Shown here: in pieces, positions 30,098 to 42,027 of the stretch | Position numbering within the stretch: position 1 is the first letter of the stretch | How the letters are laid out: each line of letters opens with the position of its first letter | Source: Candidatus Latescibacterota bacterium | GTDB lineage: Bacteria; Latescibacterota; UBA2968; UBA8231 | NCBI GenBank assembly: GCA_007136405.1 | Contig: SLHA01000010.1 | Span: forward strand, 1 to 64,000 | Reading direction: 5' to 3' | Length of the DNA stretch: 64,000 bases | Program-made: the position numbers and the translations under genes | The notes under the pieces: model-generated | The model's input: only the letters and a program-made list of their open reading frames with translations | The model's database searches: none | What the model was told of the DNA's origin: nothing

Positions 30098-30427
30098 ATC
30101 TCGTCATCCCTTGTCTGGGGGCCAGGTCGGCCTCCCGGAAATTGCGCTGGTCTCGCTGATCTTGCGCGTATCTCTCTTATGTCGCACACTGTTGTTTCCA
30201 TGAAATGATAAAGCAATATTTGTACCCTGGTTCCAGGCAGGCTCGATTCGCCGAATTAGTCCCAAAACAGGCCACACGAGGCCCATTGAAGCCCTGCGGG
30301 ACCCAGGAATCCTCAGAATCCTGATGATGTGCGCCAGAATTCTGACATCCTGGCAGCCGCGGTTACGACTGTGGCCTGAAGGTCACCGAACACTTTGAAT
30401 ATAACTGATATGACGAGGTAACACGTT

Positions 30428-31096
30428 ATGGCACTGCAAGAACGGCTGGAGCGGATGTGCGCCGAGCGCGGCATCGATCGTTTCGAGCCGGAAGAGATCA
30501 TGGAGCTGCTGGAAGATGGTGAATCGGTAGATTGGCTTCTCGCGCAGCTGTTGCCTGCTGCCGAACCGGACCAGACCGGGGAGCTGCGGGAGCTTCTGAC
30601 CGAGATCGCCGCTGAGGTCGGACCTGAACCGGCCGCGGAGACCGAACCGGCGGCCGCAACAGATGCGGCAGCGGAGCCGGACACGGACACGCTTGATCCT
30701 GCCGGCGATGAGGCCGTATCCGGGTTTGATCTGGAGCAGCTGGCCGGGATGCCGCTGCCGGAAGGCGTCGATCCGGAGCAGATGCAGGCACTGCTGCAAT
30801 CGCCGCGGGGAGCGATGCTGGCCGATTTCGGTGCCTTTTGCCAGGAACGGAACATCGACGTCGAAGCCGGCCAGGAGGGTGCCGAGGATCTGTTGCGCGA
30901 AGCGCACGAGGAATGGCTCCAGACCCCACGCGAGGCGCTGGACGGTAGAACACCGTCGGCGGCGCTGGATGGAGGCAGCCTTTTTCCCCGGAAGATCGAG
31001 ACCTATCGCCGCGAAGCGCCGAAGATCGGTCGCAACGATCCGTGTCCGTGCGGGAGCGGCAGGAAGTACAAACGTTGCTGCGGCAGAGGGGGCTGA
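30428..31096 (+). CDS. SEC-C metal-binding motif protein
   Basis: C-terminal [23 protein letters not shown]; acidic Ala/Glu/Thr-rich linker in the middle. Confidence 0.85.
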   Translation: MALQERLERMCAERGIDRFEPEEIMELLEDGESVDWLLAQLLPAAEPDQTGELRELLTEIAAEVGPEPAAETEPAAATDAAAEPDTDTLDPAGDEAVSGFDLEQLAGMPLPEGVDPEQMQALLQSPRGAMLADFGAFCQERNIDVEAGQEGAEDLLREAHEEWLQTPREALDGRTPSAALDGGSLFPRKIETYRREAPKIGRNDPCPCGSGRKYKRCCGRGG

Positions 31097-31097
31097 T

Positions 31098-31640
31098 ATG
31101 GCCCGTATACGCGACAGTGATCACATCGAGGGCGTCCGGATCGTCGACCCGGAGGCGCATGCCGATGCGCGCGGGCGCTTCGCCGAGATTTTCCGCAAGG
31201 AGTGGTTCCCGCAGCGTGCCTGGACGGAGGTGCAATGGAGCCGCTCCGAATCCAGGGCCGGAACCCTGCGCGGACTCCACTACCATCACCGGCAGGTTGA
31301 CTACTGGCACTGCGCCGGTGGACAGATGCGGGTGGGACTGGTGGATCTGCGCCGGAACTCGCCGACCCGCGGCGTGGCCGAGATCGTCTGCCTGGATCAG
31401 GACACCCTGGGAGCAGTGCTCATACCCGCGGGCGTTGCCCACGGATTCTACGCGGTCACGGACACCACCCTCTTCTACCTGGTAGATAACTATTACGACG
31501 GAACGGATGAACTGGGTGTGGCCTGGAACGATCCGGCGCTCGGGCTGGACTGGGGTGTCTGCGACCAGCCGCTACTGTCCGAGCGGGACCGCCGCAATCC
31601 GCTCATTGCCGACATTCCTCCCGCACAACTTCCGGAGTAG
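31098..31640 (+). CDS. dTDP-4-dehydrorhamnose 3,5-epimerase family protein (RmlC-like cupin)
   Basis: DARGRFAEIFRKEWFP, SRSESRAGTLRGLHYH, LIPAGVAHGFYAVTDTTLFYLVDNYYDG. Confidence 0.85.
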   Translation: MARIRDSDHIEGVRIVDPEAHADARGRFAEIFRKEWFPQRAWTEVQWSRSESRAGTLRGLHYHHRQVDYWHCAGGQMRVGLVDLRRNSPTRGVAEIVCLDQDTLGAVLIPAGVAHGFYAVTDTTLFYLVDNYYDGTDELGVAWNDPALGLDWGVCDQPLLSERDRRNPLIADIPPAQLPE

Positions 31641-31646
31641 GAAGCC

Positions 31647-32537
31647 ATGACTGTCGATCTGGTCGATGCGCTGATTCGGACCCGGGCGCTGGAGATCGCG
31701 CCACCCGGGCAGATGTTCTGGTACACCTCCGGGACGGTCGGGCCGTATTACATCAACACCCATTTCCTGTGCGGCGGGCCTGTCGTGGCCGCTGAACTGC
31801 TGGCCTGTATCGACCTGGAGAAAGAAACGCCGGCCCGCCTGCCGGGCCAGCTGCGCCGGTTGTTTCGCCGCAAATACGACACGGATACCACATACCGCGG
31901 GGTCATCGATCTGCTGGTGGAGACGATCCGGGCGTCCGATGTCGCCGTGCCGGACTGCGTCTCCGGCGGAGAACGTCGTGACTGGTTCTTTTCCACGGCG
32001 GTGGCGCTGGAGCTGGACCGTCCGCATCTGCTTCTCTACAAGGATCGTGGCATGGTACTCGATGCAGACGGGGCAGGCGGCTCGGTGGGTGGGCTCACCA
32101 CCGTCCACGTCGCCGACCTGGTGACCGAGGCATCCAGCTACACCGGAGCCTGGATACCGGCTGTACAGGCCTGTAGCGCCCGCATGGCACTGAGTGTGAA
32201 CGTGGTGGACCGCGGTCAGGGCGGAATCGAAACCATACAGCGGGCCGGCGTGCCGGCGCAAGCGCTGATCCGGATAGATGCCGCTCTGTTCGGCCGGCTG
32301 CTCGATCAGCGCGCCATTCAGCCTGAGCAGCACCGGTTGCTGACCGCTTACCTGGTGGATCCGCGCGGGGCCATGAAATCTTTCCTGGAAGAGCACCCTG
32401 GCTTTTTGCGGGAGGCGCTGAGCAGCGATGATCCCAGGACACGGGAGCGAGCCAGCCGCCTGATCGCGGAGAATCCTTACGATCTGCATCCCGAGCTACT
32501 CCAGGGCGTCGCCCCGGAACCTGGGCGGAACCCCTGA
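31647..32537 (+). CDS. Orotate phosphoribosyltransferase-like protein
   Basis: FWYTSGTVGPYYINTHFLCGG and SGGERRDWFFSTAVA match an OPRT-like family; putative PRPP segment TTVHVADLVTEASSYTGAW. Confidence 0.6.
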   Translation: MTVDLVDALIRTRALEIAPPGQMFWYTSGTVGPYYINTHFLCGGPVVAAELLACIDLEKETPARLPGQLRRLFRRKYDTDTTYRGVIDLLVETIRASDVAVPDCVSGGERRDWFFSTAVALELDRPHLLLYKDRGMVLDADGAGGSVGGLTTVHVADLVTEASSYTGAWIPAVQACSARMALSVNVVDRGQGGIETIQRAGVPAQALIRIDAALFGRLLDQRAIQPEQHRLLTAYLVDPRGAMKSFLEEHPGFLREALSSDDPRTRERASRLIAENPYDLHPELLQGVAPEPGRNP

Positions 32538-32539
32538 TT

Positions 32540-35500
32540 TCAGCCGGCAGCCTCCTCCATGGAGGTGTCTTCGTCCAGACGTACGGAGACCAGCTGCGAG
32601 ACGCCCTCCTCCGGCATGGTGACCCCATGCAGCGTATCGGCGGCGGCCATGGAGATCTTGTTGTGGGTCACCATGATGAACTGCGTGGAGCGGGCGAATT
32701 CCCGGAGGACGTTGATGAAGCGGCCAATATTGGCGTCGTCCAGCGGGGCATCCACCTCGTCCAGGATGCAGAACGGGCTGGGCTTGACCAGGTAGATCGC
32801 GAACAGCAGCGAAATGGCGGTCAGGGCGCGCTCACCGCCGGATAACAGCGAGATGGACTGCAGACGCTTGCCGCGCGGTCTGGCGATGATCTCGATCGCC
32901 GCCTCCAGGGGATCGACATCGGCTTCCAATTTGAGGTCTGCCTCGCCGCCGACGAAGAAGCGCGCGAACGTTTCGCGGAATTTGCTGCGGATCTGCTCGA
33001 AGGTGTCGGTGAATATGCGACGCGCGGTGCGGTCGATGAGGCGCAGCGTCTTGGTCAGGTCTTCGGCGGCAACCACCAGGTCATCCCGCTGCTGGCACAG
33101 GAAGTCGAACCGTTCCTTCTGCTCTTCATACTCCTCCAGCACGCCCAGGTGGACCGAGCCCAGGCGGGTCAGCGACTGGCGCAATGCGCCGATCCGCTGC
33201 TCCACGGCTTCCTGGTCCACCGCTTCCTCCACGGGCCCCAGTGCCTCCACATCCGTGTTCGCCTCTTCCTGCAACCGTGACCGGATGTGGGTAGCCTGAC
33301 TCTGCAGTTCGGCCACCTGCATCTCCACCTGGTGGTGCCGTTCGCGCTGCGCATTGAGTTCGCGCTGCATGCGGCTGATCTCCCCTTCCAGCTGGCGGGT
33401 ACGCGCGTTGAGGCCGGCCCAATGCTGCTGGCGCCGATCCCGCTCGGCTTCCAGTTTATCCCTTTCGGCGTGCAGATCCTCCAGCTCAGTCTCGATCTGC
33501 TGGCGTTCGTCCACGAGCTGACGGTGCTGCGCCGAAGCCTGTTCGCTTTCCTGGTCCAACCGCTGGATGGTCAGCTCCAGGCTGCGCTGGAGCTGCTCCA
33601 GGCGTTCCGCATCCCGGTCCAGGCTATGCACCGTCTCCGCCAGCCTGGCCCGCTCGACCCGGATGGCAGCCAGCTGGCTCTGTTGTTCCTGCCTGACCGT
33701 TTCCTTCTGCTGCAGGCGCTGCGCGCCCGACTGCAGCGCTGTTTCCAGTTCCCGGGTCGCTGCCTCCCGGGCGTCCAGCTCGCTCTCCACGAGGTCCACA
33801 GACCGCTGGAGTTCGGCGCGGCGATCGTCCAGTTGCCGGCGTTCGGCTTGCAGTTGCTCCATCCTTCGCTGGTGGTAGGCGGTGGTCTGCAAGGCGCGTT
33901 CCTGGCGCTGGCTCAGGGTCCTCTTCTGCTCATCTGCCACCGTCATCCGTTCCGACAGTCCAGCGGCACGCTGCGCGAGCACCGCCTGGCGTAGCGTTCC
34001 GGCCTGTAGCGATCCAGCTACAGCAGCCGCACGGGCGCGCTGCTGGGCGTGCACGCGGCGCCAGGCACGGATTTCCTGCCTGCGACCGAGCAGAGAGGCT
34101 TCTTCGCTGGTGCGCGGTCCGCCCACGACACGGCCGTACAGGTCCAGCGCATCTCCTGAGGGCGTTACGAAACGCAGGCTGACCTCCTGCCGTCGCAGGC
34201 GCAGAGCCGTATCCAGATCCTCCACCAGGAAGGTGTTGTGCAGCAGGCAGTCGATCAACGGGACGATCTCGGGGTCAGCATTCACGAAGCTGCGCATGGG
34301 TCCGATGACACCGGGCATGGCCGGCAGCTGCACCGGGGACGACTGGGGTGGCAGCTGGGCGCACAGGGCATACATGCCGGCACGACCGGCCTTCTGTTGG
34401 TGCAGGAAGTCCAGGGCGCCGCCGACAGGGGTGTCATCGCGTGCGACCAGCGCCTCCAGCGCTTCACCCAGAGCCGCCTCGACGGCTGGCGCGTAGGGTT
34501 GCTGGACATCCAGCAGATCCCCCAACACGCCGTGGAACACCCCGGTGAACGGCGAGTCCAGCATGAGCGTGCGCACGCCGCTGGAATAGCCTTCGTACCG
34601 TGCGCGGACGTTCTCCATGGCTTGCAGGCGGGCCTGGCTGGTGTCGCCGTCGCGCTCCACGCGGCTGTGCTGGCGCTGGAGCCGCTCCACCGCGGCAGCC
34701 GCAGACCGAACGGCGCCGTCCGTACGCTGCACCAGTGCATCCAGTATCTCCCGTTGTCGACGCGCTTGCAGCAGGTCTGCCGCCACCTGTTCGGTTTCGT
34801 CACGGGCCGTGGACAACTCGGCGGACAGCTCCTCCAGTTCCGCGGCCACGGTGCGGGAGCGCTGGTCCTGGGCTTCGTGGTCGGCGCGCAGACGCTCGAG
34901 TTGCCGGCTCTGACCGGCCTGCTGCCGCAGCACCTCCATCTGTTCGCGCTGCCGGTCTTCCTGTTCGGCCCGCAAGGTGGCGTATTCCTCCTCGACCTGA
35001 CCAGCCAGTTCCTCGCTGGATTCCAGCCGTTCATCCAGTTCCTCGAGCCGGGTCCGGGTTCGGGTCAGGGTTGCGGTCGCTTCCTGGTGCTGCGCGCGGG
35101 CGGTTTCCTGCTGTCCGGCCTGCTCGCGGCGTTCCCGGGCGGCACGCTCGATCACGTCCGCGGCGGACTGCAGACGTTCCCGCACGGCTACCAGGCGACG
35201 GTCACGGGTGTGTATTTCCTCCGCCTTGGTCTGGACCAGCCCGCCCATTTCCTGCAAATGCCGCTCCGCCTCGGTTTCCTCCAAACGCAGCTGTTCCAGC
35301 GTGGCTTCGTTACCGGCCAGACGGGTCTGGCCCTCACGGATCGTCCGGTCCAGTTGCTCGAGCTCCGCCTGCAGCGGGACCGCGGCATCGCGCCGGGCGA
35401 AAAAACGCACCCGGCCGAGGCGCAGTTCCAGCTCGTCAAATTCCTGCTTCAGATTCTGGTATCGCCGGGCCCGCCCAACCTGACGGCTCAGGTAATCTAC

Positions 35501-36103
35501 CTGGCGTTTGACCTCGGCGATGATGTCTTCAATGCGGGTGAGATCGGCGCGGGTGGATTCCAGTTTGTTCCAGGTGGCCCGCCGCCGGCTCTTGTACTTG
35601 GTGATGCCGGCAGCCTCCTCCAGAATCCGCCGCCGGTTCTCCGTGCGCTCGCTGACGATCTCGTCCACCATGCCCTGCTCCATCACGGCATAGGCTCCCT
35701 GTCCCAGACCGGTGTCCATGAGCATATTGGCGATGTCGAGCAGACGGCACGGCACCTTGTTCAGCAGGTAGTCGCTTTCTCCGGAGCGAAACAGGCGGCG
35801 CGTGAGGGTGATCTCCCGGTATTCGACCGACAACATGCCATCGGAATTGTCGATCACCAGGCCGACTTCGGACAGCCCCAGCGGTTTACGGTTGCGGGTA
35901 CCCGAGAAGATGACGTCTTCCATCCGGTGCCCCCGGAAGGTGCTGGCCCGCTGTTCACCCAGCACCCAGCGGATGGCTTCGACCACGTTGGATTTGCCGC
36001 ACCCATTGGGGCCGACGATGGCTGTGATGCCGGGTCCAAAGGGAATGCTCACCTTCTGGGCGAATGACTTGAAACCGAGGATGTCGAGCTGCGTCAGACG
36101 CAA
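32540..36103 (-). CDS. smc: Chromosome segregation protein SMC
   Basis: 1187 aa; LDILGFKSFAQKVSIPFGPGITAIVGPNGCGKSNVVEAIRWVLGEQ, coiled coils and hinge, LLSGGERALTAISLLFAIYLVKPSPFCILDEVDAPLDDANIGRF. Confidence 0.97.
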   Translation of the reverse strand: MRLTQLDILGFKSFAQKVSIPFGPGITAIVGPNGCGKSNVVEAIRWVLGEQRASTFRGHRMEDVIFSGTRNRKPLGLSEVGLVIDNSDGMLSVEYREITLTRRLFRSGESDYLLNKVPCRLLDIANMLMDTGLGQGAYAVMEQGMVDEIVSERTENRRRILEEAAGITKYKSRRRATWNKLESTRADLTRIEDIIAEVKRQVDYLSRQVGRARRYQNLKQEFDELELRLGRVRFFARRDAAVPLQAELEQLDRTIREGQTRLAGNEATLEQLRLEETEAERHLQEMGGLVQTKAEEIHTRDRRLVAVRERLQSAADVIERAARERREQAGQQETARAQHQEATATLTRTRTRLEELDERLESSEELAGQVEEEYATLRAEQEDRQREQMEVLRQQAGQSRQLERLRADHEAQDQRSRTVAAELEELSAELSTARDETEQVAADLLQARRQREILDALVQRTDGAVRSAAAAVERLQRQHSRVERDGDTSQARLQAMENVRARYEGYSSGVRTLMLDSPFTGVFHGVLGDLLDVQQPYAPAVEAALGEALEALVARDDTPVGGALDFLHQQKAGRAGMYALCAQLPPQSSPVQLPAMPGVIGPMRSFVNADPEIVPLIDCLLHNTFLVEDLDTALRLRRQEVSLRFVTPSGDALDLYGRVVGGPRTSEEASLLGRRQEIRAWRRVHAQQRARAAAVAGSLQAGTLRQAVLAQRAAGLSERMTVADEQKRTLSQRQERALQTTAYHQRRMEQLQAERRQLDDRRAELQRSVDLVESELDAREAATRELETALQSGAQRLQQKETVRQEQQSQLAAIRVERARLAETVHSLDRDAERLEQLQRSLELTIQRLDQESEQASAQHRQLVDERQQIETELEDLHAERDKLEAERDRRQQHWAGLNARTRQLEGEISRMQRELNAQRERHHQVEMQVAELQSQATHIRSRLQEEANTDVEALGPVEEAVDQEAVEQRIGALRQSLTRLGSVHLGVLEEYEEQKERFDFLCQQRDDLVVAAEDLTKTLRLIDRTARRIFTDTFEQIRSKFRETFARFFVGGEADLKLEADVDPLEAAIEIIARPRGKRLQSISLLSGGERALTAISLLFAIYLVKPSPFCILDEVDAPLDDANIGRFINVLREFARSTQFIMVTHNKISMAAADTLHGVTMPEEGVSQLVSVRLDEDTSMEEAAG

Positions 36104-36528
36104 GGGTGCACTCCTGGTGGGGAACGGATCGATGCGCCGCGGACAGGGCCGCGCGCCCGGTGTATGGTGGCGCGAGCGCAGTCCAACCCATGCGATGCCG
36201 GGGAGATGCCTGGATTCACGGGCCCTGCGGGTTGCAGCTCCGGGGGCTGCCGGTTTCTGTCATCTGCCGGGGAGTGGGCAGCGCCGGCACGATCACGACC
36301 GTACCGTGCCGGCATGGAGTTCCGGAAAGACCGGCAGCTGACCGCGAAGAACCCGATCAGGCATCCCAGATTGTACGTTGTGCCCGAAGGCGGGTCAAGC
36401 CATTTTTTTCAAGGGGGCGAATGGCAGGGGAGCCGGCCCGGTTTGGGCCCCGGGGTTTCTGCGCGCCGGCCCCTGACTCGCCGGGCGGCTCACAAGGAAC
36501 CCCGGACGTCGAACATGAGGAACACACC

Positions 36529-36753
36529 GTGGAATTGACCGAGCTGTACGACGATGTTGTCCGCCAACTCGCCGATGAGCGCCGGCAGCTGGTGGAGACG
36601 ACGGTCGAGGAGTATGGCGCCAGCGCGACGTTCCGTTTTCTGCTGGCCGTGATCGCCGGAGCCACACCGCGCGAGCGCCAGGTGATCCGGGTCCTCTTGC
36701 GCCAACTCGACCAGTACGAGCGGGAGGCGGCAGCGGGGGAACAACCGGAGTAA
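36529..36753 (+). CDS. Small hypothetical protein
   Basis: GTG start; ELTELYDDVVRQLADERRQLVETTVEEYGASATFRFLLAVIAGATPRERQVIRVLLRQLDQYEREAAAGEQPE; protein-like composition. Confidence 0.5.
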   Translation: MELTELYDDVVRQLADERRQLVETTVEEYGASATFRFLLAVIAGATPRERQVIRVLLRQLDQYEREAAAGEQPE

Positions 36754-36985
36754 ATGGCCGACAGGATGGCGCTCCGGGGAGCGAGACACCCGGCCACGGC
36801 CTCGTTCACCGGCGTCGAGACTTCGCCTGAATGCCATTCGCCGCATCGACGCAGATCGACCCTCAGCGGGGTTGGTTCCTGCGGCAGGGTGCATTCTTGC
36901 GCCCCGATGATCGCCGGCGCATATTACCACCCATCCGGCGGCTTCCTTTACCTGTTTCGGACTCTGACCAGGTCATCGATATATC

Positions 36986-37273
36986 ATGCCAGTTGAGTTG
37001 AAAGATGTGCGCGCCGTGGCCGAACTGGCCCGGCTGGCTCTGACTGCAGAGGAGGAGACCCGGCTCGTCAGTCAGCTGAACGAGATCCTGGGGTTCATGG
37101 AGACGCTGAACGAGCTGGACACGCGCGGCGTTGAACCCACCTCCCACCCTGTGCCCATGGAAAACGTCACCCGCAAGGACCAGATCGAGCCGTTTGCGGC
37201 CCGCGGAGACCTGATGGCCGCTGCTCCGGAGGTGGCGGGGGATTACTACAGAGTCCCCCGTATCATGGACTGA
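36986..37273 (+). CDS. gatC: Aspartyl/glutamyl-tRNA(Asn/Gln) amidotransferase subunit C
   Basis: DVRAVAELARLALTAEEETRLVSQLNEILGFMETLNELDTRGVEPTSHPVPMENVTRKD. Confidence 0.93.
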   Translation: MPVELKDVRAVAELARLALTAEEETRLVSQLNEILGFMETLNELDTRGVEPTSHPVPMENVTRKDQIEPFAARGDLMAAAPEVAGDYYRVPRIMD

Positions 37274-37291
37274 CATGGACTGCATGGAAAC

Positions 37292-37318
37292 ACGGCGGCC
37301 GCTAGCGGTCGCCGTTTT
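37292..37318 (+). terminator. Rho-independent terminator downstream of gatC
   Basis: ACGGCGGCCGC-TA-GCGGTCGCCGT near-perfect inverted repeat (one G-U) followed by TTTT. Confidence 0.75.
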
Positions 37319-37325
37319 CGGTTGA

Positions 37326-39185
<1,860 letters not shown>

Positions 39186-39285
39186 AGCCGGCAGCCGTGT
39201 GACCACGGATCCATGCCGTCTTCACAGTGGTGCGGCGGTGCCGACGGGCGCTTGCCGGCTGCTGTCTTCCACTACCTCGGAGTGC

Positions 39286-41133
39286 ATGCCGCCGCTTGTT
39301 GCGTTGCTGCTGGCTTTCATCTCATTCGTTGTCGGTGGCTGTTCCCCGTCCTCGGATTCGGACCGCGAGACGATCGAGTCTCCCCGGGCGGACAGGGAAT
39401 CCTGGGATGTCCGCGTGGAACTGCGCCAGCCCGGCCTGCATGTGTACATCGAAGCTCCCTACATGGCGGACTTCATCGACGCCCAGCAGACCCGCGCGGA
39501 CAGCGGTGCGAGCATCGTGATCACTCAAGGCGCCACGGCTAAGGGGTGCAGCATCAGCGCTGAACGGTTGACGCTGTATCACGCGGACCGGACCTTCGCC
39601 TGCGGTGGTCAGGTCCGGCTCGCGGCCCGGGACAGTCTGACGCTGGAAGCAGACACGCTGGTATGGTACGGTGAATCGGAGCTTCTGCGCGTCCCCGGGT
39701 CACTGCGCATCGACCTGCGCTCCGGATGGGAGCGGGGTTACAACCTGACCACGGATGCGGACGTGACAAGCTGGACCATGGAGCGGGTCACCGGCATGTG
39801 GTACGGCTCGAGGGGAGACCAGGACTATCAGGTCAGGGTGCAGGCGGCACAGGTGCGCGGTGAACGGCAGAATGGATACCAGGTCGAATACGACAGCGTG
39901 GAAGTGGTGCAGGACGGCATCAGGGCCAGTGGTCCATTAGCGCTTTACCTGGAGCGGGACGCCACGCTGATCTTTCCGCTGGGGGTCCAGGGGAGCGACC
40001 GGGACACCCGCTTCGCGGCGGAACACGCCCGCATCGATCTGGCCGGGAACCGGATGCAGGCCGAGGGTGAAGTGCACTTCAGTGTGCCTGACAGCGCCGC
40101 CTCGGCGGGATTCCAGCTGCGCGCCGACCGCCTGGAGCATGATCGCACGGATGACCATCTGGCCGTAGCGGGCGGGCCGGTGCATTTCGAACAGGAACTC
40201 CGCCGGATCCAGGCGGACAGCCTGCATTACCGGCGTCCGGAAGAACACCTGACCGCTCTGGGCAGCGTGATATATCAGGACAGCCTGGCCCGGCTGGAGG
40301 CCGATACCCTGGCATACGACCAGGTGGCCATGGAGATCGAAGCGCGGGGATCCATCCGTCTGCGTTCGCCGCGCCTGGAGGGGCAGTTTGCCTGTCGGCA
40401 TCTGGTCTACCGGACCGACACCCGGATCGCCAGACTCATCGGAGACCCGAGCTTCGAACGCAGCGGCAATGAGGACGGTGCCAAGACATTCCGGTCCAGC
40501 GCCATGGTGATCGACCTGGATCGGCGCTTGCTGCAGGGGATCGGGAACGTCGTTCTGCGCACTCCGGATGCCGAAGCACGGGCTCTGCGCGGCTGGTTCG
40601 ATGACGAGGCGGACATGCTTGAACTGGGAGGAGGCAGCACCTTCGTGCAGGCGCGCGACAACGGAGACTGGCTTCGGCACATACAGGCGGATTCCATGCG
40701 GGTGGAACTGGAGGAGGGGGAGGTGGTCGCGGTGTGGCTGCCCGGAGCCCTGAACGGCAAAATTCGCTCCGGCGACGGCAGTACCGACTGGCTCAGCGGT
40801 GGCGACGGCCATATGGAGATGCGCGCGGGACAGCTGGAACGCTTCCACATCGGCAACACGGCCGAAGTCGTGCACCATGCGGCCCGCAGTGACGAGGTGA
40901 CGAGTATCAGCGGGGCGCGGATGGTCCTGGATTTCGACGCGGAGGGACTGCGACGGGCACGGGTGGACGGTGATGCGGTAGTGGTGTCCCGCATCACCGA
41001 AGACGACGGCCGTGACGAGGTGCTGACCCGGGCCGCCGGTGAAGAGCTGGAGGTGCACTTCGGTGCCAGCGGCCTGGAAGTGCATATCGGGCCCCGGGTG
41101 GACGGCTGGTTCATCCGTGAAAAGCGGGATTGA
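39286..41133 (+). CDS. LptC/LptA (OstA)-like lipopolysaccharide export lipoprotein
   Basis: Lipoprotein-like N-terminus LALLLAFISFVVGGCS; repeated OstA-like beta-jellyroll segments; directly upstream of lptB. Confidence 0.65.
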   Translation: MPPLVALLLAFISFVVGGCSPSSDSDRETIESPRADRESWDVRVELRQPGLHVYIEAPYMADFIDAQQTRADSGASIVITQGATAKGCSISAERLTLYHADRTFACGGQVRLAARDSLTLEADTLVWYGESELLRVPGSLRIDLRSGWERGYNLTTDADVTSWTMERVTGMWYGSRGDQDYQVRVQAAQVRGERQNGYQVEYDSVEVVQDGIRASGPLALYLERDATLIFPLGVQGSDRDTRFAAEHARIDLAGNRMQAEGEVHFSVPDSAASAGFQLRADRLEHDRTDDHLAVAGGPVHFEQELRRIQADSLHYRRPEEHLTALGSVIYQDSLARLEADTLAYDQVAMEIEARGSIRLRSPRLEGQFACRHLVYRTDTRIARLIGDPSFERSGNEDGAKTFRSSAMVIDLDRRLLQGIGNVVLRTPDAEARALRGWFDDEADMLELGGGSTFVQARDNGDWLRHIQADSMRVELEEGEVVAVWLPGALNGKIRSGDGSTDWLSGGDGHMEMRAGQLERFHIGNTAEVVHHAARSDEVTSISGARMVLDFDAEGLRRARVDGDAVVVSRITEDDGRDEVLTRAAGEELEVHFGASGLEVHIGPRVDGWFIREKRD

Positions 41134-41144
41134 GGAGTGCGCGG

Positions 41145-41867
41145 ATGGCGCTGAAGGCATCAGGGCTGAGCAAAGTGTACGGCCGGCGGACGGTGGTAGC
41201 GGACGTGGACCTGGAGCTGACCCAGGGTAGCATCGTGGGTCTTCTGGGGCCTAACGGCGCGGGCAAGACCACCACCTTCTACAGTATCGTCGGTTTCGTG
41301 CGGCCGGATTCCGGTGCCATCTGCCTGGACGATACAGATATTACGGATCTGCCGATGTTTCGCCGTGCCCGTCTGGGTATCGGCTACCTGCCCCAGGAGA
41401 CGTCGATTTTCCGCAAGCTGACCGTCGAACAGAACATCATGGCCGTGCTGGAGACGCGCCGGCTCGACGCCGCGGCGCGGCGGGACCGCTGTGATCAGCT
41501 GCTGACCGAACTGGATCTGACCGATCGCGCCCGTCAGCTCGCGTCGACGCTTTCCGGCGGCGAGACCCGCCGGGTCGAAATCGCCCGGGCTCTGGCGGTG
41601 GAACCCCGGTACATGCTGCTGGACGAACCCTTCGCCGGCATCGATCCGCGCACCGTCGAGGACATACAGACTATTGTCGCCACGCTGCGCGATCGTGGTC
41701 TGGGCGTCCTCATCACGGACCACAACGTGCGCGAAACCCTGGCCATCACCGACCATTCCTACATCATGGTCGACGGCCGCATTCTGACCGCCGGAGACGG
41801 CGCTACACTGGCCGCGGACGAACGCGTTCGCAGGCTGTACCTGGGCGATCGTTTCCGTCTGCATTAG
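41145..41867 (+). CDS. lptB: LPS export ABC transporter ATP-binding protein LptB
   Basis: GLLGPNGAGKTTTFYSIVGFVRPDSG, GYLPQETSIFRKLTVEQNI, LSGGETRRVEIARAL, DEPFAGIDP; upstream of rpoN. Confidence 0.95.
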   Translation: MALKASGLSKVYGRRTVVADVDLELTQGSIVGLLGPNGAGKTTTFYSIVGFVRPDSGAICLDDTDITDLPMFRRARLGIGYLPQETSIFRKLTVEQNIMAVLETRRLDAAARRDRCDQLLTELDLTDRARQLASTLSGGETRRVEIARALAVEPRYMLLDEPFAGIDPRTVEDIQTIVATLRDRGLGVLITDHNVRETLAITDHSYIMVDGRILTAGDGATLAADERVRRLYLGDRFRLH

Positions 41868-41915
41868 ACCCGCAAGCCGACGCTTTCAGCCCCCTATAGC
41901 AATACCCGTACCCGC

Positions 41916-41944
41916 TTGACTTTGACTAGGGACCGGTCTATAAT
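41916..41944 (+). promoter_or_regulatory. Sigma-70-type promoter upstream of rpoN
   Basis: TTGACT (41916-41921), 17-bp spacer, TATAAT (41939-41944). Confidence 0.7.
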
Positions 41945-42027
41945 TACAGCGACAACCGGTCAGCCGCGGCGGTTCCCGCGGAGACCCGGCCTCGACCGTC
42001 TCTCACCTTACCTGGCTGTGGGTCTTT

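Noticed and set aside
30595-30710. Repetitive gcggcc/gaaccg tract
   Set aside because: Acidic Ala/Glu/Thr-rich linker of the SEC-C protein; ordinary low complexity
34238-36067. 609-aa + strand ORF antisense to smc
   Set aside because: Antisense shadow of SMC coiled-coil codons
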